Made by a program: the position numbers and the translations under genes. Shown one piece after another: positions 24,897-34,202 of a DNA stretch of 64,000 nt (position 1 is its first letter; the number at the start of each line of letters is the position of its first letter). The notes under the pieces are model-generated. The model saw only the letters and a program-made list of their open reading frames with translations. It was not told where the DNA came from and did not search any database. The stretch is from Marinobacter psychrophilus (GTDB lineage Bacteria > Pseudomonadota > Gammaproteobacteria > Pseudomonadales > Oleiphilaceae). The stretch lies in contig NZ_CP011494.1 in assembly GCF_001043175.1 (NCBI RefSeq), positions 1,922,001 through 1,986,000 on the forward strand, written 5' to 3'.

Positions 24897-27179
24897 TTAA
24901 AAACGTAGCCCTGCTTCGACAAAAAACTGGTTTTGGTTTGCAATATTGTTATCAGAGCTCAGCTCAAACTCCCGGTTCAGGTAGTGCTGCATAACAAACG
25001 CAAGTTCCGCAGTGTAGCGTGGCTGAATAATCTGCTTTGCCAGGCGTATATCAAAGCGTTCAAATTGGGAGTTGCGGAACTCATCTGCCCAATAGAATAC
25101 ACTGGCGGCGGTCACATTCCAGGGTAAGGTTTGAATAGCAGCAATGCTTCCAGAATGTCTGACTGACAGCCGCTCAAGGAGTTTCAGCTTAATCGATGCT
25201 TCCTCTTCGCGCAGGCTCTGGCCATTGTAGCTTAGCGGACCGCTGTAGCGGGTGTCCTGATCCAAATACCCATAACTGGCTCGCAAGGTTGTTAACGGAA
25301 AAACCAGCGTACTTTCTACTTCAAAACCTTTCTGGTCGATGTCTACGCTGTTATCAATGTTCCACTCTTCAAACTGGATAACACCGCTGATCATATCCCG
25401 CATTTCGTCTTTGAAGCCTCGCACCTCCAGAGTGAGCAAAGCGGGTGACAAAGGAAACTGGCCAAAGTAGCTGATTTCATGAGATCGAATTTTCTCTTCG
25501 TGTAATTCAACGCCCAGGGTATCGGAAAATTTCTCGCGCGCTATGTCTCCAGTGGTCAACCGATAACCTTCCAGTTCGCTGGCATACGCGGCATTCACAT
25601 TGCGCAGCACAAAACCATAATTCGGGTTCTGTTCAAAGCTGTCTGGCGTACGCACGGCCTCAGAGTAAACAAAACGCAGCGCATGTTGATTATTGAAAAT
25701 CAGGTTGGCCGCCAAGCGCGGGGAAAAGTAACCCTGGCCGGTGGTGTCTGTATGTTCCCAGTTGGCACCGCCGTTAAAGGTCAGCCAGTTTGTAGGGCTA
25801 TATTCCAAATTGCCGAAAACTCGGTACTGTTCACTGGTGCCGCGGCCATTGAAAAAGGTTTCCGAACGATAGGTATCGTGACGATAACCCAGTCCAGAGA
25901 CCAGTTTGGTCGTGTCAGACAGAACCAACGTGTCCTGCAGCTCCAGCTCCAAACGGGAATCTTCTGAATCGGCGTTAAGATTAGCTGATAATGATTCAGG
26001 CGCGGTGGTCAAGTTTGAGCAGTTCACGGAACTACCCGCTGGGTTTGAACAGATACCGTTTACAAAAGGCAAAACGGCTTCTTTCGGCACGCTAACGGGC
26101 CAGCGTTGGCGCCGTTTAAAGTTCTCGAAACTGATCTGAACGTGGAAAAAATGATCGGCCGAGGGGATGATATTAAAGCGGCTATCTAGATAAAAATCCT
26201 GTACGTCGATATCCGGATTGGCTTGCGCTCCAAGACTGCCACTTTTAACTTGATCTTCTTCGTTAACACCATCTGTGACACCGGCTCGCAATTCTATATT
26301 GAAGTCTGGTTTTAATTTTAAGCGTGAGTCAAATGTCAGAAAGTTCAGATTCTGGCCATCATGAAATGGTATAAATTCACCCTGTTCTTGTTGGTAATCG
26401 AACCCTCCGAACTCGCGTTTTTCAAACGCCAAGCGCCAGTCTATGTCTTTGGTGGCATCGCCAATGCTGGCAAAAGTGCGTTGATAATCACGCGAGCCAG
26501 ACATAATGCGCAGCTCCGTGCCAGCGGTATCGCCGGGATCACGAGCGATAAAGTTAATAGTGCCCAAGAACGCATTGATCCCGTACGCGGCCGAGTTGGG
26601 CCCGCGGCTTACTTCAATTCGTTCAATCAGCTCCAGCGCAATCGGCATGCTTTGCCAGTCCATATCCGACAGCGTGGCGCGGTGGGCCGTGCGCCCGTTG
26701 ATCAGCACCTGCATGCGCCTTTGTTCGTAGTGCACGGTACCATGGTAGGTTGTTACTGGTGTACCGCTGCCCACCTCACCTACGACCATGCCGGGCACCA
26801 AGCGAAAAATCTCAACCAGGCTGTTAATGCCCAGCTGCCGTATTAAATCGCCTTCAATAACAGTAGTAGTGCCCGGCACCCGGGTTTTGGGCTGCCGCAA
26901 ACGGGTTGTGGTCAGCACTTCAGGGATGTCATCGCTGAAACCGTAAAAGCCGGGCAATGGCTCAACTTTACCGGGAATGTCATTACCGACAGCCAAGGCG
27001 GGTGCTACGGCTATTGTGACTCCCAGCAAGATTGCCGAAAAATATAACCGAAAGCTGCTGAAAGCCTGGGTTGCACGGCATACAACGGTCGTCCGCGGGG
27101 CCATTTGCAAAGGCGTTATTGCATAACGCGAGCACGTACCATCACTGTTCGGGCAACAGAAGCAATTCGTAACGTCCAT
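24897..27179 (-). CDS. TonB-dependent outer-membrane receptor
   Basis: About 760 residues. A long N-terminus leads to a signal peptide (LYFSAILLGVTIAVAPALA), a plug domain (TRVPGTTTVIEGDLIRQLGI, MQVLINGR, ERIEVSRGPNSAAYGINAFLG) and a 22-strand type beta-barrel ending in GLRF with terminal Phe. It has no N-terminal STN signalling domain. The start is uncertain: GTG 27188, ATG 27179 and ATG 27104 are all in frame, and the last would give a more usual signal peptide. It is the first gene of the receptor, binding protein and kinase operon. The substrate is unknown. Confidence 0.88.
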   Translation of the reverse strand: MDVTNCFCCPNSDGTCSRYAITPLQMAPRTTVVCRATQAFSSFRLYFSAILLGVTIAVAPALAVGNDIPGKVEPLPGFYGFSDDIPEVLTTTRLRQPKTRVPGTTTVIEGDLIRQLGINSLVEIFRLVPGMVVGEVGSGTPVTTYHGTVHYEQRRMQVLINGRTAHRATLSDMDWQSMPIALELIERIEVSRGPNSAAYGINAFLGTINFIARDPGDTAGTELRIMSGSRDYQRTFASIGDATKDIDWRLAFEKREFGGFDYQQEQGEFIPFHDGQNLNFLTFDSRLKLKPDFNIELRAGVTDGVNEEDQVKSGSLGAQANPDIDVQDFYLDSRFNIIPSADHFFHVQISFENFKRRQRWPVSVPKEAVLPFVNGICSNPAGSSVNCSNLTTAPESLSANLNADSEDSRLELELQDTLVLSDTTKLVSGLGYRHDTYRSETFFNGRGTSEQYRVFGNLEYSPTNWLTFNGGANWEHTDTTGQGYFSPRLAANLIFNNQHALRFVYSEAVRTPDSFEQNPNYGFVLRNVNAAYASELEGYRLTTGDIAREKFSDTLGVELHEEKIRSHEISYFGQFPLSPALLTLEVRGFKDEMRDMISGVIQFEEWNIDNSVDIDQKGFEVESTLVFPLTTLRASYGYLDQDTRYSGPLSYNGQSLREEEASIKLKLLERLSVRHSGSIAAIQTLPWNVTAASVFYWADEFRNSQFERFDIRLAKQIIQPRYTAELAFVMQHYLNREFELSSDNNIANQNQFFVEAGLRF

Positions 27180-27312
27180 GATAGTCACTCTATACTTGTG
27201 ATTTAGTGCGGTTTAAGTAATCGATTTATATAGCGTAAAGCGTATGCTATTGCAGTAAGGCTTGATTGTCTTGTGTAAATGTACATTCGTTAATAATTGG
27301 AGACCTGTAGCA

Positions 27313-27987
27313 ATGAATTGCTGGGACCTACTTGGAATAGAACCGACATCCGATCGCCAGCGCGTAGAACAGGCTTACCAACAACAACTGAAATTTGCCA
27401 ACAGCGATGAAGCGCAGCATTTGGAGCAAGCCTTTCGCGAAGCCACCGATGCAGCATCAGAGGCCCCCAACATCGAGGCGAAAAAGCCGCCAAACGCGAT
27501 AGACACGCAGCTGGAGCAAGGGCCGGATCAATCTAAAGAGTTGGACGCACATTCAGCGCAAGTAGCGCGCGAAGTGGTTATTCAGATCAAAGCGCTTCTG
27601 AACGATAGTATTCGGGCGGAAAATGTAGACGTGTGGAAGGCTATCTTGTGTGAGCCTCCTGCCGATCAGCCTGTTTTGCGTGCTGACATTGCCGGTCGGC
27701 TTGAGTCACAATTGCGGCCGATGGCCGAAAATGGTGTGTTTCCGGCGTCGGTAACGGCATTTTTGGGTGACTGGTTTGAGTGGCCGAGCTTGCGCAAAGC
27801 GGAGAGCAACCATGGAAAAGAGCGGCAGCGGGACGAACGTAATTATCCCGAGCCAGAGATGATGGGCGAGGAAGACGAGCAGAACGAGCAGCCACCGCAA
27901 TCCGTTAACTTCTGGCCGGCGGTGATTGGTTGGATTATTGGACTGGCTATTTTGACCAGCCTGTTCGGCGGTATGGGCGGGGGCTGA
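27313..27987 (+). CDS. J-domain-like protein with C-terminal membrane anchor
   Basis: A 224-residue protein. Residues 1-45 look like the start of a J domain (CWDLLGIEPTSDRQRVEQAYQQQLKFA), but the HPD tripeptide needed for DnaK stimulation is absent. A variable charged middle follows, and a hydrophobic helix near residues 195-215 (FWPAVIGWIIGLAILTSLF) ends in a Gly-rich tail. The ATG at 27313 was chosen over a longer frame because GGAG precedes it and it begins at the domain. Function is not known. It is divergent from the TonB receptor gene. Confidence 0.7.
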   Translation: MNCWDLLGIEPTSDRQRVEQAYQQQLKFANSDEAQHLEQAFREATDAASEAPNIEAKKPPNAIDTQLEQGPDQSKELDAHSAQVAREVVIQIKALLNDSIRAENVDVWKAILCEPPADQPVLRADIAGRLESQLRPMAENGVFPASVTAFLGDWFEWPSLRKAESNHGKERQRDERNYPEPEMMGEEDEQNEQPPQSVNFWPAVIGWIIGLAILTSLFGGMGGG

Positions 27988-27995
27988 TGAGCACT

Positions 27996-28889
27996 CTAAA
28001 TCTGGTTTAGGAAATCGCCTGCCGGCTGGGCCAGCAGCCGAGCCAGAATGACAGGCTCGAATCGGCGGCGAATGCTGATGGCGTAGAATTCTTCGAAAAC
28101 GCCGGGCAAGGCACCGTAATCCACGAGGTTTCCGGCTTTTAGTTCGTCACGGACGACCACCGGGGGTAGTACAGAAAAGTACCGGGTGTCTCTTGCCAGT
28201 AGCCGCATCATGGCCATGTCGTCCACCTCTGCTATCAGCCTTGGCCGTACTTTGTGGTAGTCGCAGAATTGATCAAAAGCGTGGCGTATATTGTTTTCGG
28301 CCCCGGGGACAATCAGCCGCAAACCCTGGAGAAAGTCAGGGAATATGACATTGGTGGCCGCGTTCGGAGGCCCGATAATGCTAACCGGCTGACGTGCAAT
28401 GCGGCGAGAGCGAAATGGGTTCTGTTGGTCGCCCTGAACCGGCTGGTTTGACAGAACCAGGTCTAGCCGATGTGCCGACAGGCGCCGCAGTAAATCGTCA
28501 AGCCCTCCGCTTTGTAGGCTGAGCTCCAGATCATCCTGTTCTAACAGTGGAGCCAGAAACCCCTCCTGAAAGTTTCGCGACAGCGTCGCAACAGCACCGA
28601 CCCTTAATGTTTCTCGCGCCGGTTGGTGCCCGCTTTCAAACAAAGCGGACAACTCCGCGCCCTGGCGAAATATTTCTTCTGCGTAGCTGAATGCCACGCG
28701 ACCGGCCTCTGAAAGCTTCAGGCGGCGCCCTTCACGAATAAACAGAGCTTCACCAAAACTACCCTCTAGTTTTCGTATTTGCCCAGACAGTGCCGATTGG
28801 GAGATGTGCAAAGCCTCCGCAGCGCGGGTCAGGTGTCCGGTGCGAGCTACTTCCCAGAAGTAGTAAAGATGATGGTAATTAAGTTTCAT
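27996..28889 (-). CDS. LysR-family transcriptional regulator (NhaR-like)
   Basis: A 297-residue LysR protein. The N-terminal helix-turn-helix begins MKLNYHHLYYFWEVARTGHLTRAAEALHIS, a pattern close to NhaR-type members, and the ligand-binding domain fills residues 90-290. It is divergent from the dabB-dabA relic at 29001-29861. In several bacteria a LysR gene is paired in this way with dab bicarbonate-uptake genes, so this may be a regulator that has lost its target. Confidence 0.88.
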   Translation of the reverse strand: MKLNYHHLYYFWEVARTGHLTRAAEALHISQSALSGQIRKLEGSFGEALFIREGRRLKLSEAGRVAFSYAEEIFRQGAELSALFESGHQPARETLRVGAVATLSRNFQEGFLAPLLEQDDLELSLQSGGLDDLLRRLSAHRLDLVLSNQPVQGDQQNPFRSRRIARQPVSIIGPPNAATNVIFPDFLQGLRLIVPGAENNIRHAFDQFCDYHKVRPRLIAEVDDMAMMRLLARDTRYFSVLPPVVVRDELKAGNLVDYGALPGVFEEFYAISIRRRFEPVILARLLAQPAGDFLNQI

Positions 28890-29000
28890 TTATTCGTTCT
28901 TAAAAACTGAATGTTACGTTCTTTATAAACTATTTTTTAAATGTATGCACGATTGGCTAACTAGCTCGGTTGCCTAATTTGCTGTTCAAGGAGTTGCTGA

Positions 29001-29333
29001 ATGAACCTGTTGCCACTCTCGTTGCAGAGCTTGCCCTGTTAGGCTGGCTGCTAGTCCCGTTGTCGCTGCTGTTGCTCGCAGCTTACGCCAACGGGACCAG
29101 TAACCCACACAAACTTGCCCATTGCTGCACCACCAGTATGGAACCTTTCATCTTGCACGAATGCTGACCGCCGCGAGCTACGGGGCATGCCAATCGTTGG
29201 CGTTGCAGTTTGCATCTGTGATGTTGGTTATAGAGGCGTTGCTAAAATGCGATCAGCTGCCCATTCACGGCTGGTTTTTGCGGTTTATGGAAGCGCCAAC
29301 GCCGATTTCGGCATGGTTGCACGCGAGTGTTGT
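29001..29333 (+). pseudogene. dabB: dabB relic (NuoL-like subunit of DAB bicarbonate transporter)
   Basis: An ATG at 29001 has GGAG seven bases upstream but hits a stop after 13 codons. Hydrophobic coding continues in a second frame (AELALLGWLLVPLSLLLLAAY), and a third frame carries LKCDQLPIHGWFLRFMEAPT plus ISAWLHASVVN. That stretch is typical of NuoL/MnhA-type proton-channel proteins such as DabB. The order of pieces is right, but most of the roughly 500-residue protein is missing and frames are broken, so it is a pseudogene. Confidence 0.65.
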
Positions 29334-29861
29334 CAACCGAAGTGGGGTTTGACCAATAACGCCGCGATGCGGATTGGCAATCGTGCATTGTCACGCGGAT
29401 GCGACCTGCGTGGCCGGGTATTTATCCACGATTATGACCCCGAGGCAGACGAGGATGGAAATGTACTGACCATCATATTTGGTGGCCCGGTGGTGGTTGC
29501 CAGCTGGATTAATTTACATTATTTCGCATCAGTAACTGCACTGGACACCTACGGTGCGGGCAATAAGCTGCTGCATTCGGTGATCGGCGGCAATGTGGGC
29601 GTGATTGAAGGTGATGGCAGCGATCTGCGGATTGGTTTGCCGTGGCAGTCGGTGCACGAAGGCACGAACTGGCGGCACGAGCCCATGAGTTTGACGGTTC
29701 TGATTGATGCGCCTCAAGAGCGGATTAATTTGGCTTTGGAGCGCACCCCGGCGCTCGCCACACTGGTTAAAAACCAATGGCTGAGTATGACTAGCCTTCA
29801 GCTAATCAAGCGAACCCGGGGTGCCAGTTCTGCTTCGGCCCAGTTGACCGTTGCGGGCTGA
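29334..29861 (+). pseudogene. dabA: dabA relic (DUF2309, C-terminal part)
   Basis: The frame from 29334 encodes only the C-terminal portion of a DUF2309/DabA protein. Landmarks are PKWGLTNNAAM, FIHDYDPEADEDG, GPVVVASWINLHYF, YGAGNKLLHSVIGGNVGV and DLRIGLPWQSVHEG. DabA is the zinc-containing subunit that converts CO2 to bicarbonate during energised uptake. About two thirds of the protein, including the expected N-terminal zinc ligands, is absent. The join to dabB is direct at about 29334. The 3' end runs into the convergent cysA gene. Confidence 0.8.
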
Positions 29862-30934
29862 GCGTCGTTACCGGTAAACAGATGCCCAACCTCCGGGACT
29901 GCATAACGCAGATCGCCGCGAGTCGGGCGCTGGCTGTTGAATTCAGCATGGCTGATACCCACTTCCCAGATGTTATTCGAGCCTTCGCTTTGCCAGCCCT
30001 CGGGGCGCAACTCAACTCGTACTTCCGAGCCAATCAGGCTGACCGCTTCAATGCGCAGCGGCAAATTGGCATGCGCCACCGGCGCTGTTGCAAGCCGGAC
30101 TTCATGTGGCCTTAGATAGAGCTGGGCGTCTCCCTTGTGTTGCACCCCGGGCACCGTTACCCAAGCATTACCTTGGCTGAGGCTGCCTCGCTTTACTTGG
30201 CCAGAAATCACATTTACCTGGCCTAAAAAATCGAACACAAAGCGGCTCTCTGGCCGAGCGTAAAGCTCTATGGGCTCATTCACCTGCTCTACACGGCCCT
30301 GGCTCATAACCACCACCTGATCAGACAGTTCCAACGCTTCTTCTTGGTCGTGGGTCACAAAAATGCTGGTGAAGTGGAATTCATCGTGTAGATTGCGCAG
30401 CCAACGGCGCAAGTCTTTACGTACTTTGGCGTCTAACGCGCCAAAGGGTTCATCCAGGAGTAGAATTTTCGGTTGGGTTGCAATCGAGCGGGCCAATGCC
30501 ACCCGCTGTTTCTGACCACCGGACAATTGCGCCGGGTAGCGTTGGGCCAGGTGGGGTAACTGAATCATTTCCAGCAGCTCACTAACGCGCTTCTGAATAC
30601 CCGCTTTTGTCGGGCGCTGTTTGCGCGGCAGAGAATCCAGGCCGAAAGCAATGTTCTGTGCCACGGTCATGTGGCGGAACAGAGCATAGTGCTGAAACAC
30701 AAAACCGATGTTGCGATCGCGCACGTGAAGCCCGGTAACATCCTTGCCTGAAAACGAGATTTGCCCGCTGTCTGCAGACTCCAGCCCGGCAATAATGCGC
30801 AGCAGGGTCGTTTTGCCCGAACCGGAAGGGCCCAGCAAAGCGGTGAGTTTGCCCTCGGGAATATCCAGAGAGACGTTATTCAGCGCCTGAAACTTGCCAA
30901 AGCGCTTGTTGATGCCATCAACGGTAATACTCAT
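29798..30934 (-). CDS. cysA: Sulfate/thiosulfate ABC transporter ATP-binding protein
   Basis: A 378-residue ATPase. Walker A is GPSGSGKTT, the Q-loop is [14 protein letters not shown], the signature LSGGQKQRV and Walker [13 protein letters not shown], followed by [13 protein letters not shown]-terminal TOBE-like regulatory part (about residues 240-350) includes [10 protein letters not shown] and [10 protein letters not shown], as in CysA. The ATG at 30934 overlaps the cysW stop by one base; a longer frame reaching 30985 was rejected. It is the last gene of the sbp-cysTWA operon. Confidence 0.94.
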   Translation of the reverse strand: MSITVDGINKRFGKFQALNNVSLDIPEGKLTALLGPSGSGKTTLLRIIAGLESADSGQISFSGKDVTGLHVRDRNIGFVFQHYALFRHMTVAQNIAFGLDSLPRKQRPTKAGIQKRVSELLEMIQLPHLAQRYPAQLSGGQKQRVALARSIATQPKILLLDEPFGALDAKVRKDLRRWLRNLHDEFHFTSIFVTHDQEEALELSDQVVVMSQGRVEQVNEPIELYARPESRFVFDFLGQVNVISGQVKRGSLSQGNAWVTVPGVQHKGDAQLYLRPHEVRLATAPVAHANLPLRIEAVSLIGSEVRVELRPEGWQSEGSNNIWEVGISHAEFNSQRPTRGDLRYAVPEVGHLFTGNDAQPATVNWAEAELAPRVRLIS

Positions 30935-31818
30935 TAAACAGTCTCCTGTGCTTGCAGGCGGATCAGGGTACGAGCCTGCCGCCATTCCACAAAACCTTTA
31001 GCGGCCAACGTAAACACGGCAATGCCGGCCAATAGTGAAGCGCTGGTGAACGCGCCAACAACGTTATAATCCTGGTACAACAATTCCACGTGTAGGGGCA
31101 GGGTGTTGGTTTGCCCGCGAATATTACCCGCAACCACTGACACCGCACCGAACTCGCCTACTGCCCGAGCGTTGGTCAGCACAACGCCGTAGATAAGCGC
31201 CCATTTGATATTGGGCAGTGTAATGGTACGAAATATTCTCCAACCCGATGCGCCAAGTACCACGCCGGCCTCTTCTTCCTCGCTGCCTTGCTGTTGCATA
31301 AGCGGAATCAACTCGCGGGCAACAAACGGGCAGGTCACAAACACCGTTACCATCACAATGCCGGGCCAAGAGAACATCAGCTGAATGTCATAGTCCGCCA
31401 GCCAACTGCCAATCCAGCCATTACGGCCGTACAGAAGCAGATACAGCAAACCAGCCACAACTGGCGACACCGCAAACGGGATATCAATCAGGGTGATCAG
31501 AAGTTTACGGCCGGGAAAACGAAACCGGGTGACCAGCCAGGCCAGCGCCACACCAAACACCAGGTTTAGCGGCACTGTCAATGCGGCCACAAACAAAGTC
31601 AGTCCGATGGCGTGGAGGGTGTACTCGTCCAGCAGGTTGTCAGCGAACGTACTCCATCCGGAGCTCAGGGCTTCGGTAAAAATAACCACCAGAGGCATAA
31701 TTAAAAGGCCAAAAGTGACCGCGATGGCGATGCCAATTAGCAACCACTTTATGGCCGGGCTGTCGCCAACACGGCGGTGTTGTAAGGAACGTGTGGAACG
31801 GGCTCGGGTGCTTGCCAT
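30934..31818 (-). CDS. cysW: Sulfate/thiosulfate ABC transporter permease CysW
   Basis: A 294-residue inner-membrane permease with about six helices. The EAA-type loop is [20 protein letters not shown], and the stretches [10 protein letters not shown] and [19 protein letters not shown] are typical of CysW. It forms the channel with CysT. The ATG at 31818 lies four bases after the cysT stop; an ORF reaching 31938 would run deep into cysT and was rejected. Confidence 0.94.
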   Translation of the reverse strand: MASTRARSTRSLQHRRVGDSPAIKWLLIGIAIAVTFGLLIMPLVVIFTEALSSGWSTFADNLLDEYTLHAIGLTLFVAALTVPLNLVFGVALAWLVTRFRFPGRKLLITLIDIPFAVSPVVAGLLYLLLYGRNGWIGSWLADYDIQLMFSWPGIVMVTVFVTCPFVARELIPLMQQQGSEEEEAGVVLGASGWRIFRTITLPNIKWALIYGVVLTNARAVGEFGAVSVVAGNIRGQTNTLPLHVELLYQDYNVVGAFTSASLLAGIAVFTLAAKGFVEWRQARTLIRLQAQETV

Positions 31819-31822
31819 GGCG

Positions 31823-32704
31823 CTAGCGTCCTTCCAGACGTTTGAGATAACGCGCTTGCCATACCGTAATGGCAAACAGCAGCAGCAGTGATGCCAGCAG
31901 GATAACCGAGGCGATCGCGCTGGCCGCGGCGTAGTCATACTCCTGCAGGCGGATAAAAATCATCAGGCTGGTGACTTCACTGAGGTAGGGCATGTTGCCG
32001 GCAATGAAGATAACCGCGCCAAACTCACCAAGGCTGCGGGTAAACGACAATGCCACACCGGTGACCAATGCCGGCCATAGCGCGGGAAAAATGACTCGGC
32101 GAAATACATGGGCGTCGCTGGCGCCAAGACTTACAGCGGCTTCTTCATCTTCGGGTGCCAGCTCTTCCAGAACCGGCTGCACAGTGCGCACCACAAACGG
32201 AAGACTGGTAAACGCCATGGCCACTACAATGCCCACGGGCGTGAAGGCGACTTCTATACCCAGTTTGGTCAAAAATTGCCCATACCAGCCGTTTGCGGCG
32301 AACAGTGTTGCGAGAGTAATACCGGCCACGGCAGTGGGTAGAGCAAAGGGTAGATCTACCACTGCATCAATCAGGCGTTTTCCGGGAAATTCATAGCGCA
32401 CCAGAACCCACGCCAACAGTAAGCCAAAGGCACCGTTAAACAGTGACGCCGCTAATGCGGCCAGCGCGGTTACTTTATAGGAGGCCACAACCCGCGGATC
32501 AGTGATTACAAACCAGAATTCACTAAGGCTCATGGCCGACACTTCAATAACCAGTCCTGTCAGCGGTAATAGCAGAACCAGGCTGATAAAAAACAGCGAA
32601 ATGCCGAGGCTCAAACCGAACCCCGGCAATACCCGCTTACTGCGGCCCTTAGTCAGCAGCCAGCGCTGTGATTTCGCAACGCTGGCCTGATTGGCAGAGG
32701 ACAT
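31823..32704 (-). CDS. cysT: Sulfate/thiosulfate ABC transporter permease CysT
   Basis: A 293-residue inner-membrane permease. Conserved stretches include PFALPTAVAGITLATLFAAN, EDEEAAVSLGASDAHVFRRV (the ATPase-contact loop) and SFTRSLGEFGAVIFIAGNMP. It pairs with CysW to import sulfate or thiosulfate delivered by the binding protein encoded just upstream; three bases separate the genes. Also called cysU. Confidence 0.94.
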   Translation of the reverse strand: MSSANQASVAKSQRWLLTKGRSKRVLPGFGLSLGISLFFISLVLLLPLTGLVIEVSAMSLSEFWFVITDPRVVASYKVTALAALAASLFNGAFGLLLAWVLVRYEFPGKRLIDAVVDLPFALPTAVAGITLATLFAANGWYGQFLTKLGIEVAFTPVGIVVAMAFTSLPFVVRTVQPVLEELAPEDEEAAVSLGASDAHVFRRVIFPALWPALVTGVALSFTRSLGEFGAVIFIAGNMPYLSEVTSLMIFIRLQEYDYAAASAIASVILLASLLLLFAITVWQARYLKRLEGR

Positions 32705-32707
32705 TGA

Positions 32708-33721
32708 TTACTTACGACGCTGCAGTTGGTCAAGTTTTCCGCCACTGGCAAAGTGCTCTTTGGTGGCGTTTTCCCAGCTGCCGGCAATGGCGTCAATGGG
32801 CAGTAATTTCACGTCCGGGAAGCGGTCAGCCGTTTCTTTTTTGACGGTTTCATTGTGCACACGATAGTTGAATCCGGCCAGCAGGCGCTGGGCGTCTTCA
32901 CTGTAAAGGTGCTCAAGGTAGGCTTTGGCGAGGTCTTCAGTGCCGTTCTGCTTAACGTAATCGTCGATCCAGGTAACCGGGAACTCGGCCAGAAAGCTGA
33001 CCTTGGGAGTAACCACTTCGTATTCGCCGTTGTCGTAGCGATCAACCAGGTTCAGCACTTCCGATTCGAACGTCAGCAGAACGTCGCCAATTTCGCGTTC
33101 AATAAAGGTTGTAGTGGCACCGCGACCACCGCTGTCAAATACTTTTACCTGGCCCAGAAAATCCCGAAGAAATCCATCAATTTTCTGCTGGTCGTCGCCA
33201 AAGGTGTCTTGGGCGTAGCCCAGCGCGGCCAGATAAGTGTAACGACCATTACCGGAGGTTTTCGGATTGGGCATAACTAGAGCGACGTCTTCTTTTACCA
33301 GGTCGTCCCAGTTTTGAATGTTTTTCGGATTACCCTTGCGTACCAGGAACGCCATGGTGGAGTAGTAGGGGGAGCTATTGTTTGGCAAACGCTCGGCCCA
33401 ATTTTCCGGGATCAAGCCGCCACGGGTGTGCAGAATGTCGATGTCGGTGACTTGGTTGAAGGTAACCACGTCTGCTTTTAATCCTTCAATAATCGCTTGC
33501 GCCTGCTTGGAAGAGCCAGCGTGTGACTGGCTGACTTCAACGTTGTCGCCGGTCTTCTCATTCCAATATTCATTGAAATGCACGTTATAAGCGGCGAACA
33601 GTTCACGGGCGATGTCATAGGATGAGTTCAGCAGTTCACGCTCGGCCGACACAGCCGCGGGTGCAAAAAGTGAGGCACTGAGCGCAAGGCCGGTAACCAG
33701 GCCTTTGAGTTTACGTTGCAT
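32708..33721 (-). CDS. sbp: Sulfate-binding periplasmic protein
   Basis: A 337-residue solute-binding protein with a clear signal peptide cleaved after AVSA. Family motifs include LLNSSYDIARELFAAYN, QSHAGSSKQAQAIIEGLKAD and NPKTSGNGRYTYLAALGYA; Ser and Gly residues in these loops bind sulfate through hydrogen bonds. It resembles Sbp/CysP, so sulfate is the likely ligand, with thiosulfate possible. AGGGGA precedes the ATG. As first gene of sbp-cysTWA it sets the operon promoter, probably under CysB, in the AT-rich stretch around 33780-33830. Confidence 0.94.
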   Translation of the reverse strand: MQRKLKGLVTGLALSASLFAPAAVSAERELLNSSYDIARELFAAYNVHFNEYWNEKTGDNVEVSQSHAGSSKQAQAIIEGLKADVVTFNQVTDIDILHTRGGLIPENWAERLPNNSSPYYSTMAFLVRKGNPKNIQNWDDLVKEDVALVMPNPKTSGNGRYTYLAALGYAQDTFGDDQQKIDGFLRDFLGQVKVFDSGGRGATTTFIEREIGDVLLTFESEVLNLVDRYDNGEYEVVTPKVSFLAEFPVTWIDDYVKQNGTEDLAKAYLEHLYSEDAQRLLAGFNYRVHNETVKKETADRFPDVKLLPIDAIAGSWENATKEHFASGGKLDQLQRRK

Positions 33722-34033
33722 GACATTCCCCTAAAACAGATGATGTGTTGAGGGGTAAGTTACCAAAGCTCAGTTAAAACTGGAAAGAATAAAGGATAAC
33801 TTAAATATAAACTTTTGGAATAAGCAAGAGAGGAGGAAGAGGTACATCCGATTAAATAGGGACAAAAAACCCCGGAGCCGGCGATAAGTGCGGGCTCCGA
33901 GTTTGGCCGTTACTGCTTAGAACCGGATTCAGAGCTCGGACGGGCACAGACCTTCCATATATCAAGATTTTCGGGTCTAAACCCTTAGCCAGAGTTTCGC
34001 CAACCGTGGCGGTTATGTAACGGGTGTTTTCGC
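33722..34033. other. Intergenic region upstream of sbp
   Basis: About 310 bases. It holds the presumed sbp promoter and an AT-rich stretch (33780-33830) that could contain CysB sites, the hairpin terminator at 33866-33899, and then about 130 bases that I cannot assign. A short minus-strand frame ending near 33914 (ENLDIWKVCARPSS) looks protein-like but is not identifiable. Confidence 0.4.
33866..33899 (-). terminator. Rho-independent terminator, minus strand
   Basis: On the minus strand CGGAGCC (33893-33899) pairs with GGCTCCG (33873-33879) and is followed by GGTTTTTT. It faces transcripts coming from fabH and the Tat-leader stub and insulates the sbp promoter. Confidence 0.7.
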
Positions 34034-34135
34034 TCAGGCCATGGCGCCTGCGCTGCCAACCAGTAAACGTCTGCGGCTGAGGCTCGCAGGTTGGGTTGTC
34101 ATAGATTGGGCATCCCGAGGTGACATTCTCATCAT
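34034..34135 (-). pseudogene. Stub of a Tat-exported protein (leader peptide only)
   Basis: A 33-codon frame with a good ribosome site (AAAGGAAG) just before tandem ATGs. It encodes a twin-arginine leader (SLSRRRLLVGSAGAMA) and then stops at TGA. Real Tat substrates continue for hundreds of residues, so this looks like the 5' end of a gene whose body was deleted. What the protein was cannot be told. Confidence 0.45.
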
Positions 34136-34202
34136 TTCTTCCTTTTGTTTTTCTTGATGCACATCGGGTATAAGCTTAAGCCAGCTTTTTAAATGCTGCC
34201 AC

